This document shows positions 40,241 through 51,785 of a stretch of 64,000 nucleotides of DNA, piece by piece. The notes under the pieces are model-generated. The model was not told the origin of the DNA and searched no databases. It worked only from the letters and a program-made list of their open reading frames with translations. The stretch comes from Coleophoma eucalyptorum (taxonomy: Eukaryota > Ascomycota > Leotiomycetes > Helotiales > Dermateaceae): the NCBI GenBank assembly GCA_026120035.1, contig JALRME010000025.1, positions 1 to 64,000 of the forward strand, in the 5' to 3' direction. The position numbers and the translations under genes are program-made. Within the stretch, counting starts at the first letter, position 1; the number at the start of each line of letters is the position of its first letter.

Positions 40241-40356
40241 TTCAAAGCAAGAGTTTTGAATTAGTTAATTAATATAAGACTTACTTTTAACTGACCGTCC
40301 GAGTCTCGCCTCCGCTCGTATCGAATCCAAGATGCTATCCCTGAAGAGATATTCAA

Positions 40357-42673
40357 CTAAAAAGTGCCCCCACCAAAAAGCCAGTTGAAGTCGTCAGCGT
40401 TGACCAAGTTCCCAAAAACGTTCATGTTGCTCATATCTATTGTATCTCGAGTTATTTCATCTTGGTTATCCAGATTGTCTATAATCGCCAGCAAATCTTG
40501 ATCAGGAACAGTATTGCAAAAGATGTCTTCACCAGGACAGTAGTCATTGGAAATGACGGCGGTGCCGCCAAAATTAGGATCTTGTTCAGCCAACACCGGT
40601 AGCTCGTTAAACCAAGAGTGAGAATGCTCCGCATCGAAAGATTTTGACGATTCACCAATATGAACTTTTTCTTGTTCGTCAGCGCTCGGCATATCTGATC
40701 TAGGTATATTGCTTGTTGGTGCAATGGGATGGCTAAACTCCAACGGTAAAGCACCAATAACATGCCATCTGAACGCCAGTACTCTGATAACTTGGATGCT
40801 TTTTCCCGCTCTTGTCGGCCACCCTTTCTTTAATCGTTTCAAAAGATGCATGCATGACCTCAGCCACCTTGTGCTCTGGTTCTTCAAAGACACATTGTTG
40901 CTTGTTGCATTCATAAGATGGACAACCGCGGCGCTCAGGAGGTGATGTATAATGACAGGGTTAGCGAAATCGAATCCGTGGACCTCAAGGAATATCCGAG
41001 AAAGGCGTGTTGCTGTCGCAGCTGCTTGGGTGAGGGTTCGTAATACCAGATTTGGGACACCCAAATCAATTATCTCGTCTGACTTGCATACAGTCGTCCA
41101 CCGGAGGAAGGGAGGCATGGTCAAAAGTAGAGCCATCTGATAAGCCATGTGAAAAAGTAAAATAGGTTTTGAGGGCGATTTAGAAGGGAGGTCGAGTTGG
41201 CTGTCACGATTTTTCAAGAAGTCATTAAGCTTTTCATAAGTCGTTAGAAGAAGTGCTAACTTTCTCGAAATGGACAATTCCTCGAAACCAGGAGCATATC
41301 TAACTTCTTAGCTTTACAATTCCTGAATGAAGGGGCGTCCGACCTACATTTGATCCATATACTTGTCATGAAGATACCACAACTTGCACTGCCAGGCAAA
41401 TGATATTTGAGCCAGATCTGCTGTTGGCTTACAAAAAGATGTTTCAAAGTCAGGCACATTAACCCGACGCCAAGACAACGCACAATTTCTTCCCAGAATC
41501 GAAATAGCCGTCCGATCGATAATGAAGAACATCCAAAAGGTCTGAATGTCTTCAGGACTTACTTGAAGAGATCCTCTGGCGGTTTCGTCTAGAGCTAGGA
41601 CGTGAAGGCGTAGGTGAACTGCAATTCCAGCGGCCATAGAGATATACATCCATCCAAATTGATCACGACCCAAGGCAAGCGATCGCCAGCTAAGTATGCA
41701 TAGTCCTTGCACCACTGCCAAAGATGGTGAACGTCTGGAGCAAATGAAAGCTAGGCTTTCTGCATATTCTGTGAACGAGTCTCCGATTAGCTCAGCATCT
41801 TCTCTGTCGGAGAATGCGGCACCGGTGGCTATTATAGCACTGTGAAGGAATACCAATTCATGACTTTGGTAGGGGTATCCAGTCAGGAATTCGTTTGATC
41901 GGTATACAACAAACTGGTGGTCAGGATTGATGTGCTCCAGAAATAGGTCGGCGAGATAACACAGAAGTTCTCGATCATGAACGTAAGCAAGTATTTGGTT
42001 CGGTAACCCTATCTGATCCGGGGCCATTTTCATACTCGATTTGACATATTGATGATGTTCTTTGGGTCTAATTGATATGTCGTCCATAATCGTGACCCCG
42101 TCTCCCATATTGGTCCTCCACATCATTACGCCCAGTTCCTCCATCGCTACATCCGATCTAATCCCCGCTGCATCATGTTGAGGTAGAACGTTTCTCATTG
42201 TGTTATTAGTTGCGTTGAGCAGCAACTCGTGACGTCGCTTATCCTCTTTCTTGATGTGTTCAGTTTGTGGACTAGTGGAGAGGAGCGACACTGTCTCCGT
42301 TTCAGCTTTATCTTCATCTTCTTCATGATTATCATCTGCCAGTAGACCAAGTAGAGTATGGACCTGTTCCTCGAGGGAGCGTACATAGTCCTCATCCCAA
42401 TATTTTCGCCTGCTTCATATCAGTATAGACTGAATAATATCTCATCATTCATATAGCATACTTTCGGGAGCGGGGTGCGGTCTGATAGACACACTCTTTA
42501 GAGCATTTCTTGCACGACGTACATTGCGGTTTTTCCTTATCACACTAGGAGCAAAAAGAACTTATTAGTTAAAGCGAAGTGATTGCCGTTACAATACCCA
42601 CCCTCCGTTTAGCGACCCGGCACGGATTGCATGCGATGGAGAGCTGGCTGGGAGGTGTCTCCTTGCTGGTCAT
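40357..42673 (-). CDS. Zn(II)2Cys6 transcription factor of the aldoxime/nitrile cluster
   Basis: Exons complement(40357..41299, 41348..42409, 42462..42544, 42602..42673), 719 aa. The zinc cluster is split by the first intron: C15, C18 | C25, C32, C35, C42 (CX2CX6CX6CX2CX6C, with an extra C38). A linker and a short coiled coil (YVRSLEEQVHTLLGLL) follow, the usual dimerisation element. The middle homology region includes HQFVVYRSNEFL...FLHSAIIATGAAFSDR, QGLCILSWRSLALGR and GWMYISMAAGIAVHLRLH, of Fungal_trans type. The third intron ends at gttag and joins KYMDQI to YAPGFEELSISRKL. The C-terminus is acidic, probably activating. It lies between nitrilase and aldoxime dehydratase and shares a divergent promoter, with a Gal4-like site array, with the latter, so it is the likely pathway activator. 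Confidence 0.9.
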
Positions 42674-43354
42674 TTGTGCTTTCTATGGCAGGGTACGGTG
42701 AATTATATCTGCAAGCAGCGATCGGTAGGTTGTGAAGGTGGAGTTCTGGTCGTTGTGTATATAATCCAATGGAATATTTTTGTGGTTATTATAACAATGG
42801 GAAAGACAATTGATGTCAGACATCACGGTCCTGTCACAATATGAGATAATTTAAAGAGGGGTCAGGCTTGGCCAACATCGGTAAAATCCCGTATCTGGTC
42901 ATTGGACGGCGATGTGGCTGAACTTGACCACTCTCAGATAGTATGGATCTCGAGTTCATTTTGGAAGGGTGGCCACCTGGAATCCCATATTCTTATATCA
43001 CCTAAGCGCAACGTAAAGATGGTATGATACACTCTGCAAAATGTTCGGTCCCTCGGCCCAAAGTATGCAAACATACAAATGTATCTTTGGAATGCAGGAG
43101 GATTTCTTGCCCTACTATATACCATATGAGGGCTGAAGGTGTCTAGCAGTGATCCCCTGGCCTGCAAGTATAGATTCAGGCTCCCTCAGCCTCATACTTT
43201 ATAACCCAAATGTGTCTATACCTTGCCCTGGGTTATTTATCTTATAGCTCTTCGAAGTGTTGGGTTCGTTGCCATACATCCCCGATTATTACTAACTTTA
43301 TGCGCGAGTCAGTATGTGCGGCTATCTGAACTTAACTTGTTGCTCAGTTATCAA
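42674..43354. promoter_or_regulatory. Upstream region of regulator gene
   Basis: The left part of the 984-bp divergent interval. I saw no copy of the 47-bp repeat here and no gene. Confidence 0.45.
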
Positions 43355-43515
43355 TGCGGACTTTATACCTCCGCACGTCAGCTGTCCATATCGATAACCA
43401 CTGCGGACTTTATACCTCCGCACGTCAACTCTCCATATCGATAACCACTGCGGACATTATACCTCCGCATATCAACGCTTCAAATTGATAACCACTGCGG
43501 AGGCTATAATCTCCG
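43355..43515. promoter_or_regulatory. 47-bp tandem array of CGG-N11-CCG operator sites
   Basis: Four units with exact 47-bp period. CGG triplets start at 43357, 43404, 43451 and 43498. Units 1-3 are CGG-N11-CCG inside a longer palindrome TGCGGA...TCCGCA; unit 4 is CGG-N12-CCG. The linkers are also repeated (cacgtcaact...ccatatcgataaccac). N11 spacing between inverted CGG triplets is the Gal4-type geometry for a Zn2Cys6 homodimer. The last site ends 143 bp before the aldoxime dehydratase ATG; the first lies 680 bp from the divergent regulator ATG. Confidence 0.85.
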
Positions 43516-43657
43516 ATGGATAACTCCATAGAGTTCTGCGTATAGAAAAGTGCTTCAAAATGCGTCGAAAATCCTGGACAACAATTAAGCGGATAAGCTC
43601 ATTATCAGTGTGTTTAGCTACAGTTCCTGCAAAATCTATATTTCGTCACCAGCAACC

Positions 43658-44728
43658 ATGTGGGGAATTAACCTAGATCCTGATGTCCCTATCGTATATT
43701 CCATCTTTGGCATTCAGTACCTTGGAGACGTCCCCGACATCCGACAACAGACTCTTATAGCTACCTTTACTGACTTGATCGGGCCATCAGCTAAATATGT
43801 GGACCACCTCACCCAACAAGATTCATTAGCTCAGACACGAATTTGGCTTGCTTACTGGAGCTCAACAACATCGTATAAGGCTTGGTGGCAGGCTGCGGAG
43901 ACGGTAAAGTTCTGGGATTCCCTACCATCAGACGCAGGCATGTGGCGAGAAATCCTTACAGTTCCAAGACAGCGTACACAGTTCGGTACGAATAGAGAAG
44001 AAAATAATGGTCTGGCAAACGTCGGCACGTTGACACCAAACACGACCAAATCAGGATATTGGGGTTGTTATCGGGATCGCATTGAAGCAGCCACCCCCAC
44101 TGACCGGCTTGACACGCCCCTTTCGAGCAAACCCACAGCCGAGCCGAGTTCAACGACTATCCGACCCGGGCGCGTGCGAATGAATAAGTTGCCTGATAAC
44201 CTCTGCTTTGTGATTGAGGGCCAAGATCACTCCCAAATAACTGCGACGGAAAAAGACCACTGGTTCGAGAATTTCGACAAACCCGTCACGACATGGATCA
44301 CAGACATCGTGGCAGCTGGCCCTGAGGCTGGAGTCTTGACCTCGCGTCTCTGCTTCGCTCCTGAAAGTGGCAAGTTTCGAAATTCTGACCAGAACCCATT
44401 GAACTATAATCGCAAGATCCAGCTGTTCTACTTCCTGGACTTTGGCTACATGGAGCGTATTGGAAAGCATAATAAAGGCCACGTGGGGTTGCGTGGTAAT
44501 TTCATGCAGTCGTACTGCCCAATGGGGGCGATGGGGAAGCTAGGGCAGCTGCTCTTATGGGTTGAGACAAGTATTTTGAAGTCTGAGGAAATCGAGTGTG
44601 AGTACATAGGTTGTCTAGTTGGAACTGGACTTATGGCTTATGACCACCATCCGGACTTTTCAAGTCTAAAGGATAGCCAAGGCGTATCTACAATAGACTG
44701 GCTGAAGAGCTGGTTTGTAAAATCTTAG
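43658..44728 (+). CDS. Heme-containing aldoxime dehydratase family protein
   Basis: Single exon, 356 aa, in the size range of phenylacetaldoxime dehydratases (about 350 aa). Family features are PIVYSIFGIQYLG near the start, a KSGYWGCYRDR block (131-141), and the region LDFGYMERIGKHNKGHVGLRG, whose H271 or H275 is the likely proximal heme ligand. An ECEYIGCLVGTGLMAY block is near the end. The family removes water from aldoximes (R-CH=NOH) to give nitriles using ferrous heme. The frame is open upstream only from a GTG, so ATG 43658 is the start. No His occurs 15-60 residues after H275, where the distal catalytic His is expected from characterised enzymes; see findings. Product nitrile would feed the nitrilase at 39103. 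Confidence 0.85.
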   Translation: MWGINLDPDVPIVYSIFGIQYLGDVPDIRQQTLIATFTDLIGPSAKYVDHLTQQDSLAQTRIWLAYWSSTTSYKAWWQAAETVKFWDSLPSDAGMWREILTVPRQRTQFGTNREENNGLANVGTLTPNTTKSGYWGCYRDRIEAATPTDRLDTPLSSKPTAEPSSTTIRPGRVRMNKLPDNLCFVIEGQDHSQITATEKDHWFENFDKPVTTWITDIVAAGPEAGVLTSRLCFAPESGKFRNSDQNPLNYNRKIQLFYFLDFGYMERIGKHNKGHVGLRGNFMQSYCPMGAMGKLGQLLLWVETSILKSEEIECEYIGCLVGTGLMAYDHHPDFSSLKDSQGVSTIDWLKSWFVKS

Positions 44729-47251
44729 CCTATAATCTATTAGGAACTAAGGTCTAGCGACCGAAAATCTACTTACGACTCTATTATTCTCCGCTATACA
44801 AATTCGCACTATGGTTTCTTCACTATGATATGGGAATTAAGTTATTAACTACACCTAACATTAATTTCTAGATGGCTTAGCGAGTTAGCGAGTTCATAGG
44901 ATGTGGAGAGCGTTCATAGTAGAAGAGTTACTAGCCAAGATCAATAATTTAGAGGACCAATATCGTAAGCTGTAAAGTAGAATAATCATTACAGAGGTAC
45001 TTAGAGTTTCTCCGGTACTAAGTATTCTTCTATTAACCCTAGGGGAATAGCTATAATATATGGCATTTGTAAATAGCAAAATCAGAGGTTATTAGCCTCC
45101 AAAATATAAAACAAGATCCAAATAGATATCTATTTCCTTTTTCTACTTAAATGTTTCGATGACTGGTTTTCTATGTCGCTAGGTCTCGTATTAGATTATA
45201 ACTATAACATAAAGTCAGGACTACTGCCTCTACACATTCAATTACTATTAATGTTTATGTCGAGTTATCTATTCACAGGAACTCATATTTGTTAGCGATT
45301 TACCCTACTACAAGGGTCTACTATTGGTAAGTACTTACTTACCTTTTATATTTATTTTTAATTATAGGCTTGGACGAGCCCGGCTAGGAGTTTCCAAATA
45401 CAATACTCTTAATCTAATTCAGAGTAAGTTAATTTTCATACCGATAGTATCATAGGCCTAAGCGAGGGCATATAGTATTAGCGAACTTGGCGGGGGAATT
45501 ATATATATACATATATATATATATATATCTTTAGCCCTCTTAATTAAGAGGCTTTAGAGATTAGTTTGAATAACAACTACTACCTACCTACGTGTATCCT
45601 ACTTATCTGTTGCTTGTACGCCACTCTACCTGTAACACCTGACACTAAGGCAAGATGATATCAGAATACCGACGAGACGCCGAGTTCTACCTATAAGTAC
45701 TTATGTCAGGTTTCCGTTGCATAGGTATCTAGTCGTTATACCTAAATTATAGTACCGGAACTAGGAGGACAAGTAGCAAATGTTCTAGTCATATAAGGAA
45801 TAAAAACTTTATGGGTATCTATACTAGTAGTTACGATCAAGCGCGAGAAAGCGAAGAGATACTAGAAATATGAGTCTTAGCAATTACGAGGAATTAGTCA
45901 GAACTACGACGATCCGTTCCGTGAAGTATCAGAGGTAAGGTAGTACTCTAGTTACTCCGTACAGCTATAGTATTACTATAGTACTTTACTATACATATCA
46001 ATATACCCCCTGTCCTATCCTACGCGGCGGCCCACTCTCTAACTACCGGTCCAAGTTGCTACCAATGTATTTGCTCGCCCTTTCTTGCTTCATTGAGATC
46101 CGAGCCTGGAGATCCGTAGTACCGTGCCCCGTGCCCGCATCCCGTATCCCGTAACTCGTAGTATATAGCACGTAATCATTTACTCTCTAACTTATTACTA
46201 TCTTATTCTTCCTGTTCTGGATTTGAGTCTTGTGACATACTAGTGATTAGGCTAATGATTGATAATTTGCATATGATAAAATAGAATCTTTACCGGACGT
46301 TATTTAATGTCTCCGTAAAATTTCTGCGACGATTGCGGTAAGTGGTAGAGGCGTGACAAGCATCGCATTGCTTGGCGTTGTCGGCATGGCTTTGGCTACC
46401 GCGGAAAGTGGAAAGAAAGGTGAACGCGTAGTTATGATAGCTAAGTCCGATCAAGCTTCCTTGGAGTTGCATGCTATTTTGAGTTTCTAGGCCGCTTATG
46501 GCTGGTGGTGACTTGTTCGTTCCTAATGCTGTCTGCATCGTTAGATGAGTGGAGGAGGGGTTGATGCTGCCGATATACTGATGTACTATGGCTTAAACGC
46601 TGCATACTATCCATCTATTTCCTGTCTGCATAGTATGGGCTAGAGGCAATTGCTCGGCGCATGCGTGGTTTGAATTATGTTAAGTTCTTGAGAAGAGACG
46701 TCGCCGAGTTTGGACAAGGTGCGAATTACAAATCTGAAAAACAAAATGATCTGATACAAGGATCCAGTTTTCACCCTGTTCTCGGGTTCAAGTTCACGGC
46801 AGTGTAAGGGGTCACACAGTGTTCTTAATTATCCCCGCCCTCCGCAAGGGAATAGCAATGCTTCTCAATCAAGTGATGCGAAGGCTGGGCAGGATAATTC
46901 GCTTTCCTCTCCAATCGCTTCCAGCTTAAGCGATATTTCCTTCCCTCGATTAAACGCCGTGAATTCCTGCGAACGCGCTTAAGCATTTGATATCTCCTTT
47001 CCATTAATCGAATATTGATGAATGTCTCAAACAGAGGCAGTCTTGAGCAGCGCGAAGAATGCTTGTGTTCTATGATCTGCGTTCTCGCAATGCCGTGCTG
47101 TGATGAGGAGGCAAGAACACGCTCTTGGGTTGGGAAGTCATGTAAATCCTCAATCACTTAAGAAGGGAGTCTACCCGTAGGTGGGAGTTGAACTTGTTGT
47201 GTTTTTATGAGTTGTGTTTTTATGAAGTGCTAGAAAGTTGTCAGATTCGAA
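44729..47251. other. AT-rich, RIP-like decayed region
   Basis: No gene. 44900-46000 is dense in TA steps and stops in all frames. A 'tgtaacacctgacac' word near 45629 looks like the start of a gypsy-type LTR, but no partner was found. 46290-47160 is less decayed, yet the frames there have no recognisable content. Confidence 0.5.
45500..45528. repeat. (AT)n microsatellite
   Basis: A near-perfect AT dinucleotide run with one C interruption. Confidence 0.8.
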
Positions 47252-50200
47252 ATGTCACTCTTTACTATTTTCTTCGTTGCGGCTACTTTCCTTGGTACCT
47301 CGACTGCTCACTCCGAACTTCCCAAGGAACTGGGAGGCGATGGGGCCTGTTACGCCGCCGGTGTCGAGGAAATATCTTGCATGAATAGCTTCTTTCCCAC
47401 AAATACCATTCTCACCATCCCAAGCGCGTGTATAATCACTGTAACGAATGCTCCTACCAGTGTAGCTACATGTTTCACTGTCACTTCGCTGATCACCCCA
47501 TCGCCCACTCCGCCGCCATACATTGCTGTGTGCGTAACCCACCTTCCTTTATCATTCAATTCAATCTGACAGGACCAAAGGGAAACAAGGGTTGTTTTTC
47601 CTCAGCCCCCAAGAACAGATTATACCACCGTTACTGTTTCTTCTTTCGAGACGGTTTGCCCAAGCCCAACAACGTTTTCCTGGGGCACGAACACGTACAC
47701 TGTAACAGATTCCACAACTATAACTATCACTGGTATGTCTGTTTGAGGTGTTAATTGGGAAGAAAGCTAACATACATGATGACTGCCCATGCACTTTGAC
47801 CCAACCCATCGTTACGACTACCCTTCCATCTCCACAATCCAGTGATGTGGTTGTGTATACTACTGTTACCACCTCTGAATTCATGACTGAGTGTCATTCA
47901 CCAACAGCTCCATTTACTACTACGTATGGCTCTCAGACTTTCACCATTACTGACCACACAACCTTAACCATCACTGGTAAGCCAGACACCTTTGACTTGA
48001 ACCCAAGCTAACATATCCAGATTGTCCATGTACTCTGACACACCCAATTACTTCTACAATGCCAGCATTTACTTCACCCTCAACGCCTGAAGTCAGATCT
48101 AGTAGCTTCTCAACGAACGGAGTTCCAATGCCAACATGCTCAACGGTAATGCCACCGGCTCCTACACCTACCGGAACGACCGGGTGCTGCACAGAATGGT
48201 ACACTGTGGTTGAAGGCGCTACGTGCGCGACAATTGAGCTAGAATTCAATATTACTTTTGCTGAATTTCAAGCGCTCAATTATGCATTGGAAAACTCATG
48301 CAGCAACCTTATCATTGGATATTCGTAAGTAACTATCACCATCAATGTGGGCATCTCTAATTCAATGCTTCAGATATTGTGTGGTTGGACAGATTGAGGT
48401 TTGTCCTGGTTGCCCCCCTTGCCAAGGGTGCCCACTGTTACCAGCTTCGTCATCAGTAGCAATACTTCCATCTCAATCCGGCGGTTCGATGTACCCCGAA
48501 GGACCTTCCATTCCAGCTACTGGAGCTATTCCGATTGATACTGTACTTTCAAGTACTTTTATACCAGTTACTGGTTCTATCCTAGCAACGACTCCACTTC
48601 CCCCAAGAATATTTCCGTCAGTGACTGGCTCTCTACCGACTGTCCCGACTGATTCAGTATCAGTCATTCCACCTGTAGGATCTATCACTAGCATGTTACC
48701 CGCCGCCTCATGCTCAGGATCGGTCCCTGTACCTCCAAACGTGGCTCCAGGAAGTACAGATTGTTGCATCGAGTACTATGAAGTACTGGAAGGCGATTCA
48801 TGTGCATCAGTTGAGCTCAAGTTCAACATTACCCTTGGAGAGTTCCAGGCCTTGAATCCTGAATTGAATGCTGAGTGCTCAAATCTCTTGTCTTATATGG
48901 CGTAAGTACCTCGTCCTTCGCTGCTCAATATAACGGCGCTAATTCACCTAGCTACTGTGTTCATGGTCAAATTGAAGTATGCCCAGGCTGTAATCCGTGT
49001 CAAGGATGTCCACCACTTCCGTTGTCTTCTTCAATGGCAGTCTTGCCCATGCTTTCAGAAAGTGCAAAAATTACAACAGCTACCCCCGAGTCTGTCACCA
49101 CTGTATCTCCACCAGAAATAACCTGTGCGATGACGGGTGCTATTGCATCAATCCTGGGCATGGGCCAGCCAGAAGCTAGCCTTTACTGTAGTTCTTATCT
49201 ATCTACGACTACGCCTACATCTGATAGCAGCGTGGCAGCATCCACTGGAATATTTGCTGCATATGGGTATGTTTGAAACTTTGTTCCAACTCCAAAAGCC
49301 CACAATTAACAAGGGGGTAGTACAACAACCGTAGGGGCGATGCTCGCATCTGACGCCAGAGAATCTGGTTTACCAACCGCCATTCCATCATGCACTACCG
49401 TGCCAGCGCCAATAGAGACAAGGGCAGGGGCAACAAAACATTGCTGTGAATGGTACATTGTTGTTGCCAACGATTCTTGCAATTCCATTGGCGCTAGGTT
49501 TGGCTTGACCTTCGCCGAATTCCAGGACTTAAACCCAGACATCTTCTGCGATTGTTATAACCTTCTACAATCATTTGCGTACGTCTTTCATCTAAAAAGT
49601 TAGGATGTATCTCATAAAACTAACCTCTCTAGTTACTGTGTCAAAGGTACTCCATCTTTGGTTAAGCCAAGTGATGCCTGTCCAGCATATATGGCAACAC
49701 GCACTGCTACAGTTCTTCCATCCTCTCCTACAACCGGACCATACTGTGGTCCATCAGGAAATGGCTACAGCTGTGCTTCCGCATGCTGTTCACAATATGG
49801 TTATTGTGGTGTTGATCCTGAACACTGTGGAATAGGGTGTTATCCAGACTACTCCGGAAGCGGCCTCTGCAACCCATTATCCAGCTCTTTAATTGGTACT
49901 CCAGGCACTACTGCTCAGACTGCTACTCCCATCTCTACATCAGTTGATATAGGTACCAACTGCGGAACTCAGGGTAATGGTGCAACTTGCTCAGAAGCCT
50001 TGGGAGGCGAGTGCTGCTCAGAATTCGGTTATTGTGGTACGGACAATAGTCACTGTGGGGTTGGTTGTCAGTCACTCTTTGGGGAATGTTATTCCAGTTC
50101 ATCCAGTGTCAATCTTCCTACTCCAAGTTCTACGTCTGCTGGGACACCGGCAAATTGCGGTGCTCAAGGAAATGGTATGACTTGCTCGGTAGCGTTGGGA

Positions 50201-51119
50201 GGCCAGTGCTGCTCGCAATATGGATATTGTGGTACCGGCGATATCTTCTGTGGAACTGGTTGTCAAGCAGCCTTTGGCGAGTGCTACTCCAGTCCATCCA
50301 GTGTGGATTCTACTCTCCCAACCTCTACTTCTATTCCCATGCTGCCAAACTGTGGACCTTCTGCCAATGGTGCAGTCTGCTCGGAAGCCCTGGGAGGCGA
50401 ATGTTGCTCAGAATACGGCTATTGCGGTACAGGGGATTCTCACTGTGGAGCTGGTTGTCTTTCACCATTCGGACAGTGTTCACTTCCTGTAGCTCCATCC
50501 TCAAACACTATTACCGGTGTTGCTACACCTGTACTCCCGGAAACAACTGTCAAAAATACAATGCCAGCCACCACATATACTCCATCAGAGATATCTAGCG
50601 CATGCTCGTGTATATTGGACTTACCTTCGTCAACAGCCAATTACGTTGACCCATACCCTGCCACTACTGGGAGCGTTGTAGCTCCAACAGCAACCGTAAG
50701 TAATGCAGCCATGAAACGCCATCACTATCTAATTCTGCTTCTAGGTCTCACTTCCAAACTGTGCCAACCCTGGCGTTTGTGGGGTCTTTGGCAATCACAT
50801 ATGTGGTGGCAGTTGTGCCGATGTTGGCGACTCTACCGGTGGCATCTGTACAGCGGATATTGATGGTGTAGGCTGGTGTATCTCCAAATACAGCATGTGC
50901 GGAAACGTGTGTAACGCCAATGCCGACTGTGATAGTGAAGTGTGTCTGAAGAACACATGCTGTAAAGGTGGAAACACTTGCTTAAGTCCCGATAACCAGT
51001 CTCTTTGCACAAATGATATGACGGCTCGTAGGTTATTTGCTAAACGGGAAGCATATGGAACCATTTTCAACGAAGATATCCCGGTGGAGCAAGACAATTT
51101 CTTGAGCGATAAGGCATAG
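47252..51119 (+). CDS. Secreted LysM + CBM18 chitin-binding protein, no catalytic domain
   Basis: Nine exons: 47252..47527, 47606..47732, 47767..47976, 48021..48324, 48374..48901, 48952..49266, 49321..49578, 49633..50695 and 50745..51119, 1151 aa. A signal peptide (about 1-19, ending STA) is followed by Thr/Ser-rich repeats with CPCTLT units. Three LysM domains come next (about 258, 433 and 626; each CC-EWY...FNIT-AEFQ-LNP), every one split by an intron just before a YCV tail. Four hevein-type CBM18 modules follow at ~64-residue spacing from about 709, each with a CCS.YGYCG core. A Cys-rich C-terminal domain (about 1027-1110) is unknown to me. It should bind chitin in the wall or apoplast, as LysM effectors do, shielding hyphae or masking chitin fragments. 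No GH18 is fused or adjacent. Uncertain points are the start of exon 2 (47573 is also in frame) and exon 3 (see findings). Confidence 0.82.
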
Positions 51120-51785
51120 ATGATTAGATTAGTATAAGTTCTTCAGATACCGGAGTGTTCTGTTCTGTTCTTCGAGGTTTCTTTTTGGAATAGGGTTTGC
51201 TTGTATCATTCTAGAATCTAGAGTACCTATGCTGGATTTTAACAATCATATTTCGTGATAATTGATGCATCGTGAAATATATATATGATGATGATGATAT
51301 GTACATCTCTTATATCCAAAGATCTTTTTCCTATCCCGCTACTTACCCAATTTCCCAAACATACTTGGAGATTTCTATTCCTGTCAACCATCTCATCTAG
51401 TCATGATCCATATTCATCAGTATCGTAGCCTGCATTGCTCTTCATATAAACATCAGAAACCTTTCGTATCCTTCGCTATACGCTCAGAGCTTCCAGGGCT
51501 CTAAGAAATACAACTCCATTAGAATACTCGCTGTGCGCGGCAATGGAGAGGGTGTCAATTTGCACCAGTGGTTACTGGTTGACTAGTCAGTTGTGCAACA
51601 CAAGAATCACCATTTCGAAGAACACATACATAAGAAGCTGGATAATTTTCAGAACACCGTCTAAGGGGCCAGACTTGGAACCAGCGAATTTGGAGAATTG
51701 TCCCAAGATGGAAAAGGGATCGGACTTGGCATCCTCCTTTTCTTCCTTCTTGGACTCTATTATGATACGGTTAGTGATATTCGGG
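51120..51785. other. Convergent intergenic
   Basis: 3' flanks of the chitin-binding gene and of the small unknown gene. It includes a (GAT)n run near 51290; no gene was seen. Confidence 0.5.

Noticed and set aside
45500..45528. Possible centromere or origin signal from AT run
   Set aside because: Just a short AT microsatellite; nothing else supports either function.
46825..47157. Minus-strand frame of 110 codons, Arg-rich
   Set aside because: Lies beside decayed DNA, lacks family resemblance and has no partner exons.
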